From positions 1-64,000 of the forward strand of contig DCHX01000021.1 of the NCBI GenBank assembly GCA_002315685.1: DNA of 64,000 nucleotides. Direction: 5' to 3'. Both the position numbers and the translations under genes were made by a program. Of the stretch, positions 63,159 to 64,000 are shown one piece after another (within the stretch, counting starts at the first letter, position 1; every line of letters begins with the position of its first letter). The notes beneath the pieces were generated by a model. That model did no database searches. It was not told the origin of the DNA and saw nothing but the letters and a program-made list of their open reading frames with translations. The stretch is from Ruminococcaceae bacterium UBA1741 (GTDB lineage: Bacteria; Bacillota; Clostridia; Oscillospirales; Acutalibacteraceae).

Positions 63159-63873
63159 TGCCGTTCTCCTCCTTTTTATCTTCAATAGGACGAATAACAG
63201 CGGCAAATGCCGAAATTATTACGGTTAAAATTATAATTCTAAATCCCGACGAAATAGATTTAAGTATCGGCATATAAGAAAAAACCGCACTGCAAATCAT
63301 AGCTATCAAAATTATTACCGCAATAAATTTATTTTTTCTTGCGGGAGGAACTATTATCGCTATAAACATACCGTACAGTGCAACTCCCAAAGCACTTAAA
63401 AGTCTATGAGGCAAAACATTTCCGAGCACGGCGCCGAGCAATGTGCCGATTACCCAACCCGGAAGTCCGCCCAATAAAACGCCGTAACAGTAAACAGGGG
63501 GTAATTTTCCGTCAAACGAGGACAAAACCCCGAAAACCTCATCGGTATTACCGAAGGATATTAAAAATCTATGTATTTTAGGCATTTTACTTTCGAATTT
63601 TTGGGACAAAGCCGACGACATAAGGCAATACCGCAAATTTATTATAAACTGCGTTATCGCAAGTTCAAAATACGAAAGCGATTTGGTTATAACCGAAATG
63701 GCGGCAAACTGTCCTGCGGAGGTAAAGTTAAGAGCCGACATAAATACCGCGCTTTGCGTGGAAATCCCGTTAGCAACGGCGGAAATTCCAAAGGTAAAGG
63801 AAACGGCTAAATACCCTAAAAATATGGGTATCCCGTCTTTTACGCCTTTAATAAATAAACTGTTTGATTTCAT
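63148..63873 (-). CDS. azlC: AzlC family branched-chain amino acid exporter, large subunit
   Basis: A 241-residue membrane protein with about seven segments. GIPIFLGYLAVSFTFGISA near residue 12 and ALNFTSAGQFAAISV near 48 are AzlC signatures, as is RYCLMSSALSQKF near 85. With AzlD it would export leucine, isoleucine, valine or analogues. GAGGAAT lies before the ATG at 63873; an in-frame ATG four codons earlier lacks a site. In Bacillus the pair is repressed by Lrp-like AzlB, which is not seen here. Confidence 0.92.
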   Translation of the reverse strand: MKSNSLFIKGVKDGIPIFLGYLAVSFTFGISAVANGISTQSAVFMSALNFTSAGQFAAISVITKSLSYFELAITQFIINLRYCLMSSALSQKFESKMPKIHRFLISFGNTDEVFGVLSSFDGKLPPVYCYGVLLGGLPGWVIGTLLGAVLGNVLPHRLLSALGVALYGMFIAIIVPPARKNKFIAVIILIAMICSAVFSYMPILKSISSGFRIIILTVIISAFAAVIRPIEDKKEENGNER

Positions 63874-63899
63874 ACAATTCCTCAATAAAACTCAAATAA

Positions 63900-63933
63900 A
63901 ATTCCGCTGTACAAAGTACAACGGAAATTTTTA
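63900..63933 (-). terminator. Terminator at the right edge
   Basis: TTCCG and CGGAA with an inner TGTAC/GTACA stem and an AAA loop. Short T-runs follow on both strands. On the minus strand it ends the gene cut by the right edge, before azlC. Confidence 0.7.
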
Positions 63934-63934
63934 T

Positions 63935-64000
63935 TTATTCCATAAGTGCGCGTTCAAGCCAAGTAAATCCTAAATCGAGAGCATCAAAAAGGGTGTTCTT
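63935..64000 (-). CDS. C-terminal end of a truncated gene
   Basis: The last 21 codons and stop of a minus-strand gene that continues past the right edge. The readable end is FDALDLGFTWLERALME. It is followed by a terminator hairpin, which supports a real gene end. It is too short to identify. Confidence 0.5.
   Translation of the reverse strand, partial: KNTLFDALDLGFTWLERALME

Overview
The window looks like a chromosome segment of a low-GC, spore-forming, single-membrane Firmicute, most likely a gut-type clostridium of the Oscillospiraceae/Ruminococcaceae group. This is inference. The supporting signs are the sporulation genes ylbJ, yqfC and yqfD, a clostridial-style rpsJ-to-rplQ ribosomal cluster with rpsD inside it, TSCPD/TIGR03905 and TIGR04086 family proteins, strong AGGAGG ribosome binding sites, TTGACA/TATAAT promoters, and a membrane-anchored cohesin-like domain. 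No phage, transposase, CRISPR array or tRNA was found.

Layout. Positions 41-4485 (minus) hold the end of a surface-glycan cluster: two GT2 enzymes, a GT4, a flippase and a DUF2304 protein. Positions 4508-8100 (minus) are the glycolytic operon pgk-tpiA-gpmI. Positions 8183-11005 carry a small Cys-rich protein and the sporulation genes ylbJ (minus) and yqfC-yqfD (plus). A solitary 5S rRNA gene with its own near-consensus promoter follows at about 11.1 kb (minus). Positions 11221-18985 (minus) form an apparent seven-gene operon: hydrolase, a membrane-anchored MurF-like ligase, Ddl, a cation diffusion facilitator, an ABC exporter and an AlkD-like protein.

From 19.3 kb almost everything is on the plus strand: rpoB-rpoC; rpmE; a YigZ/IMPACT protein; the macromolecular-synthesis operon dgt-dnaG-rpoD with two small followers; then, after a strong promoter and a structured leader of about 275 nt, one long ribosomal-protein operon (rpsJ to rplQ, including secY, adk, map, infA and rpoA). 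It ends at a strong terminator near 48.1 kb. rpoBC here is not preceded by rplKAJL and not followed by rpsL-rpsG-fusA-tuf.

Positions 48.2-64 kb are accessory or housekeeping: a cysteine-synthase-like enzyme, a GldA/GldF/GldG-like ABC system with a DUF4340 partner, a sugar transferase, nucleotidyltransferase and cohesin group, an S1-domain protein, a Cys-rich conserved protein, trmL, a G5/M23 peptidase, yajC, a TIGR04086 protein, the AzlC-AzlD exporter, and the tail of one gene cut by the right edge.

The most interesting signals are non-coding. They are the structured rpsJ leader; a three-hairpin element with an 18-bp perfect inverted repeat against the start of the DUF4340 gene; two opposed promoters with overlapping -35 boxes inside a 15-bp palindrome at trmL; mutually exclusive hairpins between rpsD and rpoA; and the orphan 5S gene. 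I did not find a convincing wholly new multi-gene defence or metabolic system. All calls come from reading the sequence; no search was run.
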